A stretch of DNA of 64,000 bases from Daphnia carinata (taxonomy: Eukaryota > Arthropoda > Branchiopoda > Diplostraca > Daphniidae), in the NCBI RefSeq assembly GCF_022539665.2, contig NC_081340.1, positions 4,030,001 to 4,094,000 of the forward strand, read 5' to 3'. The notes under the pieces are model-generated. The model was given only the letters and a program-made list of their open reading frames with translations, did no database searches and was not told the DNA's origin. The position numbers and the translations under genes were made by a program. Of this stretch, positions 13,301-27,000 are shown piece after piece; position 1 is the first letter of the stretch, and every line of letters starts with the position of its first letter.

Positions 13301-16150
13301 ACAGGAGCTCCCTCTTCCGATTGTGACGCGTACCTATTGTGATTTGATCGTCAACACGTCGGGGTTAGGGAATAATAATACAAGAATGTGAGGGGATGTG
13401 AAGAAAAAGGTGGTACCTCTTTCTTTTTTTTTTTTTTTTTGCTTCCTGATATTATTTGATATGTGTACGATGGAGCGCGAATTCACGCCGTTTAAATACG
13501 AGGGACGGAAGGGGTGGCTTAGAATGGCGAAAATTGGTGCGGATCAATTGGAAAGAAGAGTACACACGTGGATGTAGACATTTGAATGAGCCTGACATTT
13601 GTTAAAAAACGCTTGTCGAGACAATGGAGCTCCCTTTTTTTTGCCATCTTTTCGATTCCTTTGTTTGAATGTCTTCGTTTGTTATGGGTCTACACGCAGC
13701 TGCACTTCACACACACATAGAAAAAAGAGTTTCATATTTTTTTTTTTTCCTATTTCCATTCATGTCGAGGACATTGAAAAGGGTTTTGGCCGAGGTGGGG
13801 GTGCCTATTTTACTATGCGCCGTGTAAAGTGCAATATGACACTCGGGACTTGATCTTCTTTCGAAACCCAACCCCGTGTTAGATTACATGTGCTCCATAG
13901 GTGTGCTCCGGGTGAGGCGCCCTCTTGTGTAAATAATACGTAACGTGCAAATGGGGGGGGGAGGGTGTTGTATGTGGTGGTAAAAAAGGGAACTGGCCGT
14001 GTGTGAATAAGACAAAAGGCGTTTGGAACACGGCGTGTTTTTGCGTGGAAGAAAAGAATTTTTGCACTTTGTTGATGTAAAATTGGGCCGTACCGAATTG
14101 CGAATGATTTTCGAAAGTCTTCGCATTTCGTTGATTGTTCCTTTTTTTTAATGATTTGTTTCTCTTACGTAACTGAAATGATTGCATTTCGATCGGGTTG
14201 ATTGTCCTTCTCACCTGCTTTCCAACCATTGCCGTTGAAAGGTTTTCAGTACACTAGGAGTTGGGTCAGACATTAAAAGAAAAAATGCGTAACGTTCTGC
14301 GGTGGAATTAGGTTTACAAAAAAAAAAAAAAGGAAACCAAAGAAAAGTGTAGCGATGCCTGTTTTACCTCAATTTGAATATAATCGCGTGATTCAATTGG
14401 CCCCGGGTAATAATTATAGCGTTTTCGTGTGTTCTCAGACAAGTACGTGACTCTGTAAGACGAGTGACCGTTCGTGAAAAACTGCTTAAAGGGAGAGCGA
14501 GAAATCGATCATGGCCGCCGGAGTGGGGGGGGGGGGTATTACAAAGCCGAGCTGGTTTATATGTCTTTGTTATTTACGTGTTTCATTGATTTTTTTCGTA
14601 ACTGCTAACTTAACCAAAACTGTCGACTGCTTTTGCGGCAGTCGGTTGAACGCTATGTGTTGAATTAGTTGGCTAATTCACGCCCGACTGGCATCCGCCG
14701 CTAATGTTGGGTCTATTCCTTTTTTTGTTTCTAATTTACGCCGATGTCGAATAATGCGCTAGAATTTTTATTTGTTCGTTATTTGTAAAAAAAACAAAGC
14801 GGTTAACGAACGTCCATTAGCTGATTTGAATGAAACGTGCATCTTTGTTTCAATTCGAGCTCTATAACCAAGTGCATAAATAAAGCGACGTTCCAAAATA
14901 TCACATCAATGTCCTTCTGCTTCGTGGATGTCATTAACAGTTAGGCACCTTGTCGTAGATATGCAGAATGGCTCACGTCAACGTCCAAAAAGCTTTTTGT
15001 TCTTTCTGCGCGTCCGTTTCAGTGTTTCACCTGTTTATTCATGTGCGATTAGCGCTCGATGTTGTTTTTGCCACTGTGATTGTTTCGCTTATTTAAGCTG
15101 GGGAGGGGAAAAAAAAAAAATGATCGTTTGCCATTTGGCATTCTTCGATGACGTTGCGAATGCATAACTTGTTTACTTAACCCTCTTCGTTCCCTTTTGA
15201 GTACAAACGCATAGCTGTAAAATACGTAAATGATCCAATGTCACTCGAGTTGTATTACGTGCGTTATTAACGCGTTTTCGATATAATGATTAAAGCGAGA
15301 AGGTCACGTCGTGTAAAACGAGACGGTCGACTTAAAGGCTTAAAGTAACGTTCCACTTGTGGGTCCCCTCTATTTATTATTTTTTTTTTAAAGAAAAGGT
15401 ATTATCGAACAATTTATTTTTGAAACACTGAACTTAATCCCCGAATGACAAAACGGAACTTAACCAACAGGACGGGCAAAATTGGTCTTGTTGGCTCACC
15501 CATAAACATCAATTCTTCACAAAACGCCTTTCGAAGCACGTAAAGGTTTTTGTTTTTTTTTTCGTACTAGAAAAGGATTATAGGTGTGCACGATTGGCTG
15601 TGGCTGATGCCATTCTTTGTTTTGTTTTTTTTTCTGGATGAAAATTGTGTTGTATCGTAACCGACTCTTTTTTGAGGGGGGGGGGAGAACAAGACACACG
15701 TCCAAGGGAAGCCGCCACCTACTGAGCTCGTGTTCCCTTCCAGTCTTTTTTTTTTTTTTTTTCTTCTTTAAGGAGTCGTGCTGTTATTTTTTTTGACGAA
15801 AAAAGGAGAAAAAAAAATAAGGTAACCCCGAAAAAAAAAAAGCCGTTGTCTCTTCTATTCCCCTTGTTGGTGAGACACACCTACATAAGACACTATGGAA
15901 ATGGTAGCAAAAAAAGCAGAAGCGCTACGGGTTACGATAACCTTTTTTTCTTTTTTAACACAGCCATTGGTTGCGGTCCTTATATTTTTTTCTCTTGTTT
16001 TCTACCCCGGAAAAATGATGACCAACCTCATTTTTTTTTTCTTTCTTATATTCCACAATCGGTGGCATATAGATGTGGGAAACCCTATAGTGTTTTCTAT
16101 ACCTTTTCCCGTTGGATACTCCCTCAACTCCACCCGTCTGTTGAGGCCTC

Positions 16151-16185
<35 letters not shown>

Positions 16186-17741
16186 CCTTTTCGTCCCATC
16201 CCCACCACCGGTGCTGCGCGCCCAGGGTATAGAGGTACGGCGAGAGCGGCACAGACCTTCAGTTGCCGACTCGCCGTCGTCCTGACAGCACGCTCGTGGT
16301 TGTGTCTCAATTTTTCAAATTTTCAATCGTGTCAAACGTTTTATTTTTGGAGTTAGGTGTTTTTGGTTAAATCGAGAATCTTTAAAAAAAAAAACAAAAA
16401 AAAACTTAACGAGTGAATTTTTATGGTTTTGAATTGATTGAAAATTTGGATATCTCGTATGTGTGTGTGTGTATGTGTGCGTGGACTGTTTGCCAATTAG
16501 TGCTATAAAGAAAAAAAAAAAAAAAAAAAACGAAACAAAAAGTGAGAAAACGATGTTTGTTGAGCCGGGTCGTGATCGTAGACGCGTGGCCGCGCGAGTC
16601 AATTGAATTTGAAAAAAAAGGGGGACACATAGAAATAAAAGGATTGTAGTGTTTGTTTGTTTGTTTTTTTTGAAGGAAAAAGAAATCTGAGATCGACATT
16701 AGTATTCTTCGTTTCGTGATGCTTTTATAATAATAATAAAAAAAGGGGGACATTTCGGGCCCATCCCGTCATCATTCACGAAAGTCTAGGAGTGTAGCAC
16801 ACCCCGCGCTCTTTTCCCTTTTCTCAAGGTAAACAAAAAACAATCTATTGAAGAAGCGAAAGTGAAGGGTTTTATTTGATATATAATGGCGAATAAGTGT
16901 TTTTACACCTGAGCGATCCGCTATAAAAAAAGGAAATTTTCTCCCACAGTGTTTGATTAATTTCAACAAAGTTTGGCGGCTCATTCGTTCTCTGAAACGC
17001 ACCTTTTCGTTAGCTCTTCAAAAGACACATGTCTTTCAAAAATAATCACCTCAAAGTTACAGTTGAATACTAAATGAACCTAACCTTTTATTTACCTGTT
17101 GTTTCCCTTGTTTGAAATGTGTCGCTAGCATCACGGGACGATTCGTATCTGATCGGTATTCATCTCGGATGTTTTGTATTTATTTATTTATTTTTTTTTT
17201 TGCTTGTGCGTGACGTATCGTGAAGAACATTTTGTCTGCCTCTTATTGCTCGCAGAGAAAAGAAACATTTTGTTTCGAGTAGGGGCATTGCGACCCGATT
17301 GGATAACCATCTGATCTTTTGCGCCTCTCGGGGACCCTTTTGGGGGTGTTGGATGTCCACCACCGATTCATTTCTCGTTGACACGCAACGAGAAGAGGCA
17401 AAAAAAACTAAAATTTCAAAAGAAATCTTTGCATTTTTTTCAAACGTAAATGTGCGGCCTTTTTCTTGTGGAATGAATGAATTGCTGACCTTAAAGAAAA
17501 AAAAAAACGGGAGGGAAGGGGGGGGGGAGAGAGATGCCGGTTACATGCGTTTGCTCTTTCATGTAGAGGCGCCTCTTTCATTTTGAAAAGTTGCGCGTTT
17601 TGTGCGCTGTGTCTTTGGGTACTTGACGTTTCCCTTTTTCATAAGTCGCCTCTTTCAAGTCACTTTTTGGTCATTAAAAACTATCGTCTTTCAAACCCTT
17701 TTTTTTATCTTTCTCTCTCTCTCTCTCTCTCTCTTCAATAG
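10386..17741 (+). other. Probable 5' intron upstream of the signal-peptide exon
   Basis: Ends in a CT-repeat pyrimidine tract (about 17,713-17,733) and TTCAATAG, the acceptor of coding exon 1. It contains the longest homopolymer of the window, T34 at 16152-16185. A GTGAGT donor at 10985 could close another alternative first exon. No coding exon was recognised. Confidence 0.45.
16152..16185 (+). repeat. Poly-T tract, 34 nt
   Basis: The longest uninterrupted homopolymer in the window. Its exact length is likely uncertain in any assembly. Confidence 0.9.
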
Positions 17742-17840
17742 ATTCAACAGCCATGATGAAGTACCAGCTCAACGAGATGCCGGCCGTAGTGTTGATGTTG
17801 CTGAGCCTCTTGAGCTCTCCCGTCGGCGCCAACATCTTCG
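17742..17840 (+). CDS. Ptp99A: Ptp99A exon 1: start codon and signal peptide
   Basis: The coding part is 17753-17840 (29 codons plus 1 base). It begins MMKYQLNEM and continues with a Val/Leu/Met-rich core and a small-residue end (SSPVGA), a typical secretory signal peptide. The exon follows a CT-rich tract and TTCAATAG acceptor ending at 17741, so at least one non-coding or alternative exon must lie upstream. The donor GTAAGT starts at 17841. Phase 1 joins the Ig exon to give the codon GAT. Two ATGs in tandem (17753 and 17756) could both serve as start. Confidence 0.85.
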
Positions 17841-20800
17841 GTAAGTCTTGAAATATTATTTTTTTTTATTTTCTATCTCTCTGTCTGCGATTTCTTCTTC
17901 GTATTATTTTTTTGAAGCACGTCAATTTTAAATTGCATGTGAAGAAGGCAAAAATCCGTGAAAATTGCGACGCTTGTAAAATCCCTATTATTCAGGATGG
18001 GATGTAAGAAAATCGATAGGTGAATGCATTTAGATCAGGACGTGTGGGGTATTTTTTTCTTTTTCTTTTTTCTTTTTTTTTTTTTTTGTTTGTTGATGGA
18101 TTTGAATAAGTGAATCTACATGTCATTATAGCGTCGTAGACACCGTCGCTCTGAAAGAAAAGAGTTCCAAACGATTTTTTTTTTCTTTCAATCGTTCGAA
18201 TGCAAATGAGTTGCTGCTGTGTGAGCGTCGCACGATTCCTCTCGGGAGTGGAAAGAAAATTTTAATGGAATAATTAGCTTTTCATTCTTGCCTACGAGTA
18301 TGGAACTAATGGATTTTCATTTTTTTTTCCCCCCTCCATGCAACCCCTACTCCCGAAAATAGAACTTTTGGTCGAACGTGTGGCACGGACGCAATTATAT
18401 ACATCGTCCACACGCTGCCTGCCCCCCCCCCCTCCTTTTTATTATGACTTTATTCCGTGACACACGAAAAAAAAAAAAAATAAACACAATCAAATCGTCC
18501 AGTTCTCCATTGAACAGAGCTGACAGAGTGTCGATAGCTTTCTTTTGCCTATGATCTTGAAGCTTAATCCACTGTGGATGCATCCCACCGCGCACGGCCC
18601 ATTGTATTAAGCTGAATGTCGTCGAATTTTGTTGCGTTTCTCTCTTTAAAAAAAAAAATACTTGCGACTTTTTTTTTTTTTATTTCGAATCAAAGTAGAT
18701 CGTCTTATACTTCAACGTTTTTTTTTTATTTAAAAAAAAAAAAAAAAAAAAACAGCTGCAAAGCCTTTTTTTTTTTCTATATAAACAAGCGTTGAAGCGA
18801 CTAGAAGTGGCACTCGACGGACCTTGATCCGGCCTAATGCGGCGGGACTGAAGAAACGAGAAGACTTTTTTTTTTTTTTTTTTTCTTTCTTTCTTTCCCA
18901 ACACTTTGGCCCACTTTAGTGAAAATGAAAAGAAGGGAAAGAGCCGTCCAAGCGATTGGCACGAGGCTTCTGTTCATCCATTTCAAAAGATTGAATTTTT
19001 TTTCCTTTCATTTTTCCAATCCTGTAGACACGAAATGTGCACGGAAGAGCGTCGATGATGGAAGTAGCGAGAGAAAATTGAATTTCAGTTTTCCTGTTCC
19101 ATTTTTTTTTTTTTTTTTGTTTGCCTCTCTTTAAAAAAAAAACAAAAAAAACAAGAACGTCTTGTCCGCGATTGACACGTACCCCTATCACAACTGCGTG
19201 TCTTGTTTCTTCCCCATGTGTTTTCAGATTGAAAAGAGAAAGATAACCGAGTGAGTGAGTGAGTGAGTGTGTGAGATATGGTGAGGAAATAACTCGAGTA
19301 GATATCGATTTTTTTTTTTTTCTTTCTCTCTTTGGGAAAGAACAAGTTCTCTACGCAATCTTGAGAACATAGTGGTTCCCATCAGAGTTTTTGAAACCTC
19401 TTGTACGAGAAAACGAAAACAATCTCAACCTATGTTTTGCCACGCCCACTATTGCACTTGTACCGAAAGTCTCTGGTTGAGCCGATAATCGGGGATGTTT
19501 ATTATTGCATCGTCCCTTTTTTATTTTGCATTCCCCAAAACCGAACGGATAAAAACTCTTTAACGTGTTTGGTCACGGCCTACTGCGCTAGCGAAATGGC
19601 CGTCCAGTAGCTATTTGAATGCGCTTCTTTTTTTTTTTTCTTAATGACAGTACCCCTCACAATTTTTTTTTTTTTTTTTTTTTTAAGGATCTCTGCTTTA
19701 AATAAAAAAACATGTTGTTTTGTGTTTGTTCAATGGGCTTGATAACACTCGAGCATTATAGCAAAAATACGGGCCATTTTTTTTTTTTGTTGTTGGCTCT
19801 ATTGTTGAATTTGTGTATCGTCTAGCCCCGTCTGCCGGCCATGTGAAACACATTCACCTTGCTCTTTTTCTCTTTTATTTATTTGTGATTGAATAGTTTT
19901 TTTTTTTTTTTTTTTTTTTTTCCTCTTTCTTTCTTGGCATATATATATCCCAGGTATGTGCCAGAGAGGTGCTCGGGGTATATTCTCTGTTTAAAAACAG
20001 GTAGAGATTCGAACCGTACGGAGTCATATAATATATCGAGACACGCTTTAAAGTAAAAAAAAAAAAAAAAGAAAAGAAGAAACCATTTTATTTTGTTAGC
20101 TCCCGTAAAAAAAAAAAAAAAAAAAATCTATTGAATTTTTTCTTGAAGTATTAAAAAAAAAAAAAGGGGGGTCAGAGGACTATGGACATTTAGAAAGAAA
20201 AATTGTTGGTAGAACGTTATTCGATATTCTAGACCCCTATTTGTAATAATGGTTCAAGATGGAGAAGAAGAGGGGGGGGGTTTCTTTTGAAATTCTTTTG
20301 TCGTCTTTGATATTGTTGAGGGGAAAGAAAAAATATTCTTATTCATTTTTCAAAAAAAAAAAAAAGGTAGCGTCTTTAGAAGACTCACATTAACGAGTAT
20401 TTACGCTCGTTTAGCTACCGACTATTCCACTCGACTTGGTTCTTTTTTTTTTTTTTTGGAATATTTTGAAAGATTCAAGACATTCCAGGGAATTGTGGAA
20501 AGCCTTTCGTTTTTGTTTGACGATTGCCAATATCGGATTTTGTTTCATCGTGCGCAAACTGGTTTTTTTTGTTCTTCTTTATATCGTTGATTGAATTTTG
20601 TGTATTCGAAATATCTTTGTGCGATGCCAACTATTTTCCACGTCTAATCATCTTTGAATTGCCGTCTTCATTTCGTACCTTTCGATTATTTACGATCGTC
20701 CTAACAATTCGTGATTCGAAAGTCCTCCTTATTTATTTATTTTTTTTTTGTCGACGTCACGAGACCCGCAGAGGAGAGTTGGGGGGTTAATGTTTTTTTT

Positions 20801-21042
20801 TCTCTTATATTTCTCCCCCCCCCCCCCTCTTTTGGATCTTCAACCGCTCGATTGGGATAGGAGGGAGGGAATAAATATTGACATTCTTGATTCTCAATGT
20901 CCCATTTTCTTTTGTTGTATCTATATGGCGAGTCTCACAATGATGGCACAGACAAGCAAGGGGGGATCCGAAGGGAAAGAGATATAACGTGTGTATTATC
21001 AGAATCATTAAGTTCTTGGCAAACTTTCTCTCTTCAAGAATT

Positions 21043-21079
<37 letters not shown>

Positions 21080-24000
21080 TGTGGATGTATTTTTTTTTTT
21101 TTTTCGTTTATTTTTGGCTTGTTGTTGCTGTTTTTTTCCCCCCCAGTATTGTATACACGTCCAGTTGTGGACTCTCCGGGTCCGAAAAAGCAAAACCATA
21201 ACAGCAGATGGTTAGGTGCGCATCCTGCTGCGATTCGTGAAACAAGCCAAAAAAAAAAAAAACGACTCTCTCTGGAGCACTGTCGCTTGTTTGTGTGTAC
21301 ACACTCTGAAAACATCAAAAAATGGCCACTGCAGATGCGATCGTTCTGTCTACAACGTCTAAACGAGCCTCCATTTATTTTTTCTTTTCTTGCCAAAATC
21401 GAAAGTTGTCTTTTTGCCAAACTTAAAAAGAATAAATGAAAATAATAATAATCCACCTTTGTAGAAAGGACGTATTTGTTTAACAATTTGAAATGCTTCA
21501 AGTTTTAAACATTAACGTGGGGTTGGTGGTGGAGGGTCGTCGTGTTTCTCCCAAGAATTAAAGTGGTTAGGTTATTGCTTACATTAACTTGTATCTACAA
21601 TGTCTTTGCCTTTTCGAAGCTTTCAGTTTTTATTTCTTTCTAATTGTTTTCTTTTTTGAAAAAAAAAAAAAAAAAAAGAAAGAAAGAAGGAAATGTTGTT
21701 TATATAAAAGACGGACGTAAAAGGCAACGAGCCAAGGCATTGGCCCAGAGTGGAGAGGCGCATATCTTGTAGTGTGCATCAAGATGTGGCCAGCCAGTCA
21801 AAGCAGTTGTGTGTCTGCTGACCATTACGGCCTTGGAAGAAGCGCGTCAGCGTCCACTCAATGAACTAAATATAGTGAAGTAGAATAGAATCTGATACGA
21901 GAAGGAAATGTTTTTAAAGAGAGAGACAGCTGGCGGGGACGATGATTCTCTTCTTTTTTCTTCTTCTTCTTCTTCTTCTTCGTGAGACGGGGGGGGGGGG
22001 GCTTTTCTGGATGGCACGCTCCTGTGCTCACCTTTTGCTTGTCTCACCAACTTCTGCGAACCAATTTGAAAGCCTATTCATTGGCCAGCCAGCGAGCGCG
22101 CGCGCTCTTGTGTATTTTCATTACAGGGAATGAGGAGAAAATAATAGAAGGTTGAACGAAAGAAAAAGAAAATTTTTTGTCTCGTCATTGTTCCTTAATT
22201 TTTGTTTTCTTTCAAAAAAAAAAGAAAAAAAAAAGAAATGGATGCCTTTTAAGGACGGGGGTTGGTTTTATAACAAATCTTGTTTTGAAAGATTTTTTTT
22301 CCTTTCTTTTTTTTTTGTGATTACTCGGTAATCAACTGTGAATGCCACTAGTGCGTTTGAATTGTATAAAAAAAAAAAAAAAAAAAAGAAAAAGAAAATT
22401 TCTAATCTGTTCCGGATGTTTCTTTTTTTTTTTTTTATTAAGTGTTTCGTGCGAGATGGCCCACGTCAGAGAAAAGCCCATCGAAAGTGGATTAACTTTA
22501 AAAGAAAAAAAAAAAAATAACGAATTGTTTTTATTTTCTTTCTTGGATTTCTTTTGTGTGTGTGTGACGTTGGCTTTGCGAGCCTCTCCAAAAAAAAAAA
22601 AAAAAAAAAAGAGCCTTTTTTTTTTTTTTTTTTTTTTTTTTAAAGTTTTGTGCTTGAATAAATCCCGAGCTAGTAAAGCTCTCGTTTGTTTTCTCTTGTG
22701 GCAAACAAGAATAAACACTTGTCCCGAACGGATGGCTGCAATTGGGGAACGGGTTGTAGACGCCACACAACGTCGTGAGTCCTTTTTAGAAAGAAAGAAA
22801 AAAAAAAGTCCAGGGCCGGACTTCCTGTCCCTTCTCTTTTTTTCTGGTTGTTGACCACCTGATGAAGGAAATCGTACCGCAAACTCTGATTTCAAACTTT
22901 GGTCGGGGAGGGAAGTTATCTCTTTTTCTCTTGTGTTATAGTTTTTATCCAGAGGCATTTCCACCGTCCGTATTTTTATAAACTCCCTCCCACGCCCGTT
23001 GTAATCGAACCCATCCGGCCCGTCGGTCGTTGTGGTTCTTGTACGCTCTTTTTCGCTTCTGGCTAATTCAACTTGTATGTTTACTGCCATTGTAATTGTT
23101 TTTTTTTTTTTTTTTTTTTCTTCCTTTTTTTTTGTGTGTGTGTGTGTGTGTGTGTGGAGGGAACGCCGTTTTTCAAGTTGGTTTCATTTCAATTCGAATA
23201 TTGCGGTGTGAGAAATGTAATGAAATCGCAGGTTGCGAAAATCTCATTTGAAAAATGTTTTTTTTTTTTTTCTTTCTTTTGGTTAACAATGGCAGATTGC
23301 GATGAATTGAGGCAAAATGACGTGCGCATTCATTTGTCTCTTGATTCGATTTCGTTTTATGACGCGGTTAGTGTGTAGATGCTAGAAAAATGGTGTCTCG
23401 CTGACGCCTCTCTCTTTTCAAAACACCGGAACGAAACTATTCGAAGTGAAAGAGGAAGACACACTTTAAAGGTCCCAACTGGAGCGGACATGCACCCAAT
23501 CAAAAAGGGAAAAGCGCACCCTCCTGTCTGTAATAATAACATTGATTAGACCTTCGCCAGCACATCTTTTTTTTTTTTTTTTTTTATTGTTTCAAACTCA
23601 ACGATCTCCCCTTCGTTCTCCCCGATGTGCATTTATTATTTTTTTTTTCTTTCTCTTTTTAATGTTCCAAAAAAAAAAAAAAGCAACAACAAACGAACGG
23701 GTAGGGGTAGAGGGACAGTCCGAGTGTAACGAAAAGGAATAATTGTTGCGAAGGGAGAGTAGGATTGGTGTCAATTGAAAGCCGAGAGCTCTACGTGCCC
23801 GCAACTTTTGTGGGCCATTGTGAAAGAGCAGGGGGGGGGGGGGGAGGTAATCAAAGCGATGCGGGAAACTTTTTTTTTTTTTTTTTTTTTTATCTTTCAA
23901 ATTCATCATAACATTTGGAAGGCGCTCGCGTTCGATATGGTGAAATTTATTGTCACAAAAAAACAAAAAACAAAAGGCAAAAACTTTTTTTTTTTTTATT

Positions 24001-27000
24001 TAGTTTATCTTTTCGTGTTGGATATCCTCTCAGTTTAATTGGCTTCGTTTCAATGAACCGTTTCTCTTTGCGTTTCGCCGATTGTGTGGCCGACACGCCA
24101 CAAATCGCGCTGCGGTTATGATTTTCGAAATAAAGAAACAAAATTCGAGACAGTGTGACCAAATGCTTCGTGTATTTACCGTGAATTTATAGTGTGTGTG
24201 TGTGTGTGTACGTGTACCTACGGTTCATTACCCGGGTTTAGAAAAAAAAAAAAAAAAAAAAACAGCTGAATTGTAGCGTGACAACGTGACCAGACTATTC
24301 GATAGTTTTGTACCCGAAAAAAAAAAAAGGAAAAACTTGCGAGCAATTTCCAAAAAAAAAAAAAAAAAAAAAAGTTTTCCTTTTTGAAAACAACTGGCAT
24401 TATAGAAGAGGAATCTTGTTTATTTGTTTCCCTTATTTTTTTGTTTAATGCTTGCGTTTTCCTTTTTTTTTTTTTTTTTTTTTTTAAACCGTGTATCCGT
24501 CGACCGGAAATATGTTGACCATAACCGCCGGGAGGGACAAGAGTCTTCGGTACTTTCGACAATGGTGGCAAATAAATCTTAAAAAAAAAAAAAAAAAAGG
24601 AAGAAAGAAGAAAAGTATAACGCGGTTAAGACAATTTTGATTTATTTCGAAGCTACGTAACGTCGCATTGGCCCAGAAAAAAAAAACAAACAAGACGGAT
24701 GGATGCGACATAAATAGGGAAGACACCCTCCTCCCAAAAGGGTTGGGACATGTTGACACTATCCACATACAGTTCCATTTCTCTCTATCGCCGGAGTTGT
24801 TGCGAGTATCCATTTTCACGGGTCGCTTCATCTGTTATTCCGAGCGCCTTTATCCGATCAATTCATTTCACGACGAGAAGACACACAAGAGAGAGAGAAA
24901 CTGCGTATAGACGGAAAGCATTTTTAGAAAAAAAAAAAAAAAAAAAAAAAGAATATGTGTTTGAACGAGACAGAGAAAAAGCTGGCCCAAGAGAATGTCT
25001 TACACCACGCCCAGTTGGGGGAATATCAACACGCACAGGCCGCTTCTCCTCCCCCCCCCTTCTTTCGGCTCCCGTCTTAACAATGTTGCGCCAGTTTGAT
25101 TACAAGTCCTGGCTTTTTCCAGCGAACAGCACAGAAAGAGATATGTAAACCGAAAATGAACGAAATCCCTCCGTTGGGTCGTGATGAGTTTTCATTGGGG
25201 GGGGGGGGGTTTAAGCTCTTCTTGCATTGGTTATACAACGTCAGTTTTTCGCTGATTGAATTTAAAAAAAAAAAAAAAAGGGAGGTTTTTGGGATCGTTG
25301 TAATAAAAATGAACTTGTGACAGCTTTAGCTCGGCGTTGATTGGTGTTTCATTTGAAGCTCTGGAAAGAAATTAGGGACGTAAAACTCAGTTTGATTGAG
25401 GGATGACGGCTCTTGAATATGTGGGTTTTCATAATCCCATTTTTTTTTTTTATTAAATATTTGTGTAGACATTGTGCTGATGTTTGTTTCCAAAGGACTT
25501 GAGATTGCAAGATGAACTGCGTAGTGCCGTCAAATGTGGGATGATGTCGAACTCTAATAATGCGTCCGGTACAAAGGCTTCCTATCCTCGGGCTTTAAAA
25601 AAAAAAAAAAAACATTATTTTTTATTTCTTTTTTTTTTTTTTTTTTTCGGTTATGTTATGCGACGATATGCGCGAGGTTTGTGGTGGCAATTCGGGTGAA
25701 GGCTGTTGCGTCATTACCATACACGACCGCTTAAAGAGTTTTTCATTGGAAACGTGTGAACCGGGTTGCCGAGATTCTCTCGCCCCATCTCATTGTCACG
25801 CTCGATGAATTTCGTGCGGTTCTTTACGAGTTTCGTCTTCTTCTTCTTCTTCTTCTTCTTCTTAAGAATCGACCCATAATGTACGCACTGCTGGGCGAAT
25901 TCGATATGAAACAAAATGTTTTTTTTTTTTTTTTTTTTCGCTTTGGAATTATTTCGGAGGATTTTGTTTGTTGCGCTGCAAATGCCCCGAAGGGCTCCGC
26001 CTCCGGATGTCGTAGCTTCGGTCCGTGCGACTTCCTTTTTTCACGTTCTTTTTCCATCTCTTTGTTTTTATTTTTAGAAGAACGAAACCGTAATTAACGC
26101 GTTGCTTTTGCACACCTTCCTTCTTAAAACCATATCCACGTCCGAGAAAAAAGAAAAAAAAAAAAAAAAGCCCATCCGCTCTAGTCGGAAGTCGGAATTT
26201 TTTTTTACGGATGTCTCCTTTCAGGAATTTCGGAATTGTTTTGATTTTTTTGAATTTCCCCGCGCTGGACTCGGGTCGGTGAGAAAATATTTTGCGTGTC
26301 TACAACAACTGCGTTTTTGTCTTTTCTTCTTTCTCTTCAATCTTAACGTTTTCTCCCTCCCTCGCTCTCCCGCCTGTCGTGAGAAACGGAAGCCCGGAAG
26401 CCGAAAAAATGAGAAAACGGGAATGAATTGTTCAATTCGTGGCGCACTCGGCCGGAAGTCGTCTGTAATATATAGACAACGTCGTGTAGACACACATTTC
26501 TTTTTCTTTTCTGAACAACTGACCAGCTTTCGATGTATACCACCCCACCCCCCCCCCCCTCTCGACGTCCCCGCCAGACACAAACAAGTAAATCCATGGG
26601 AATGGGACAACTTTCCCGGACTGCCACACCTGTGCGCCGCATGCACACGCTGGACAAATCTCAAAGTGTGTGTGTGTGTGTGTGTGTGTTTGGCTTGCAT
26701 TTCTTAACGATTGCAACGGCCAAACAACCGACGTGAAATCAAAGGCTGAGAAAATAGCGTGAGACTTTCTCTAGATGGTCATTTGTGTTATTTTTTGTAA
26801 GTAGGGGGTGATTTCTTTCCTGTACGGCTGGATTTCCCCCCGTTTTTTTTTTTTTTTTTTTTTTTTGTGTCTTGTTTCCAGCCACTTTGAAAATTTCGTT
26901 AGAAATTGTGGGACGGCATGAGTTGTCATGTCGGGGCCAATTGGCAATCGTTTTTTATGGCATCTGATTGTTTGTTTTTAACGTCCAGACTTTTCTGTTG

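Noticed and set aside
20897-21439. 180-codon open frame in intron 1
   Set aside because: Phe and Lys strings from homopolymer runs; a chance frame.
22332-23090. 252-codon minus-strand open frame
   Set aside because: Made of Lys and Phe runs from poly-T and poly-A; no domain, and it lies in intron 1.
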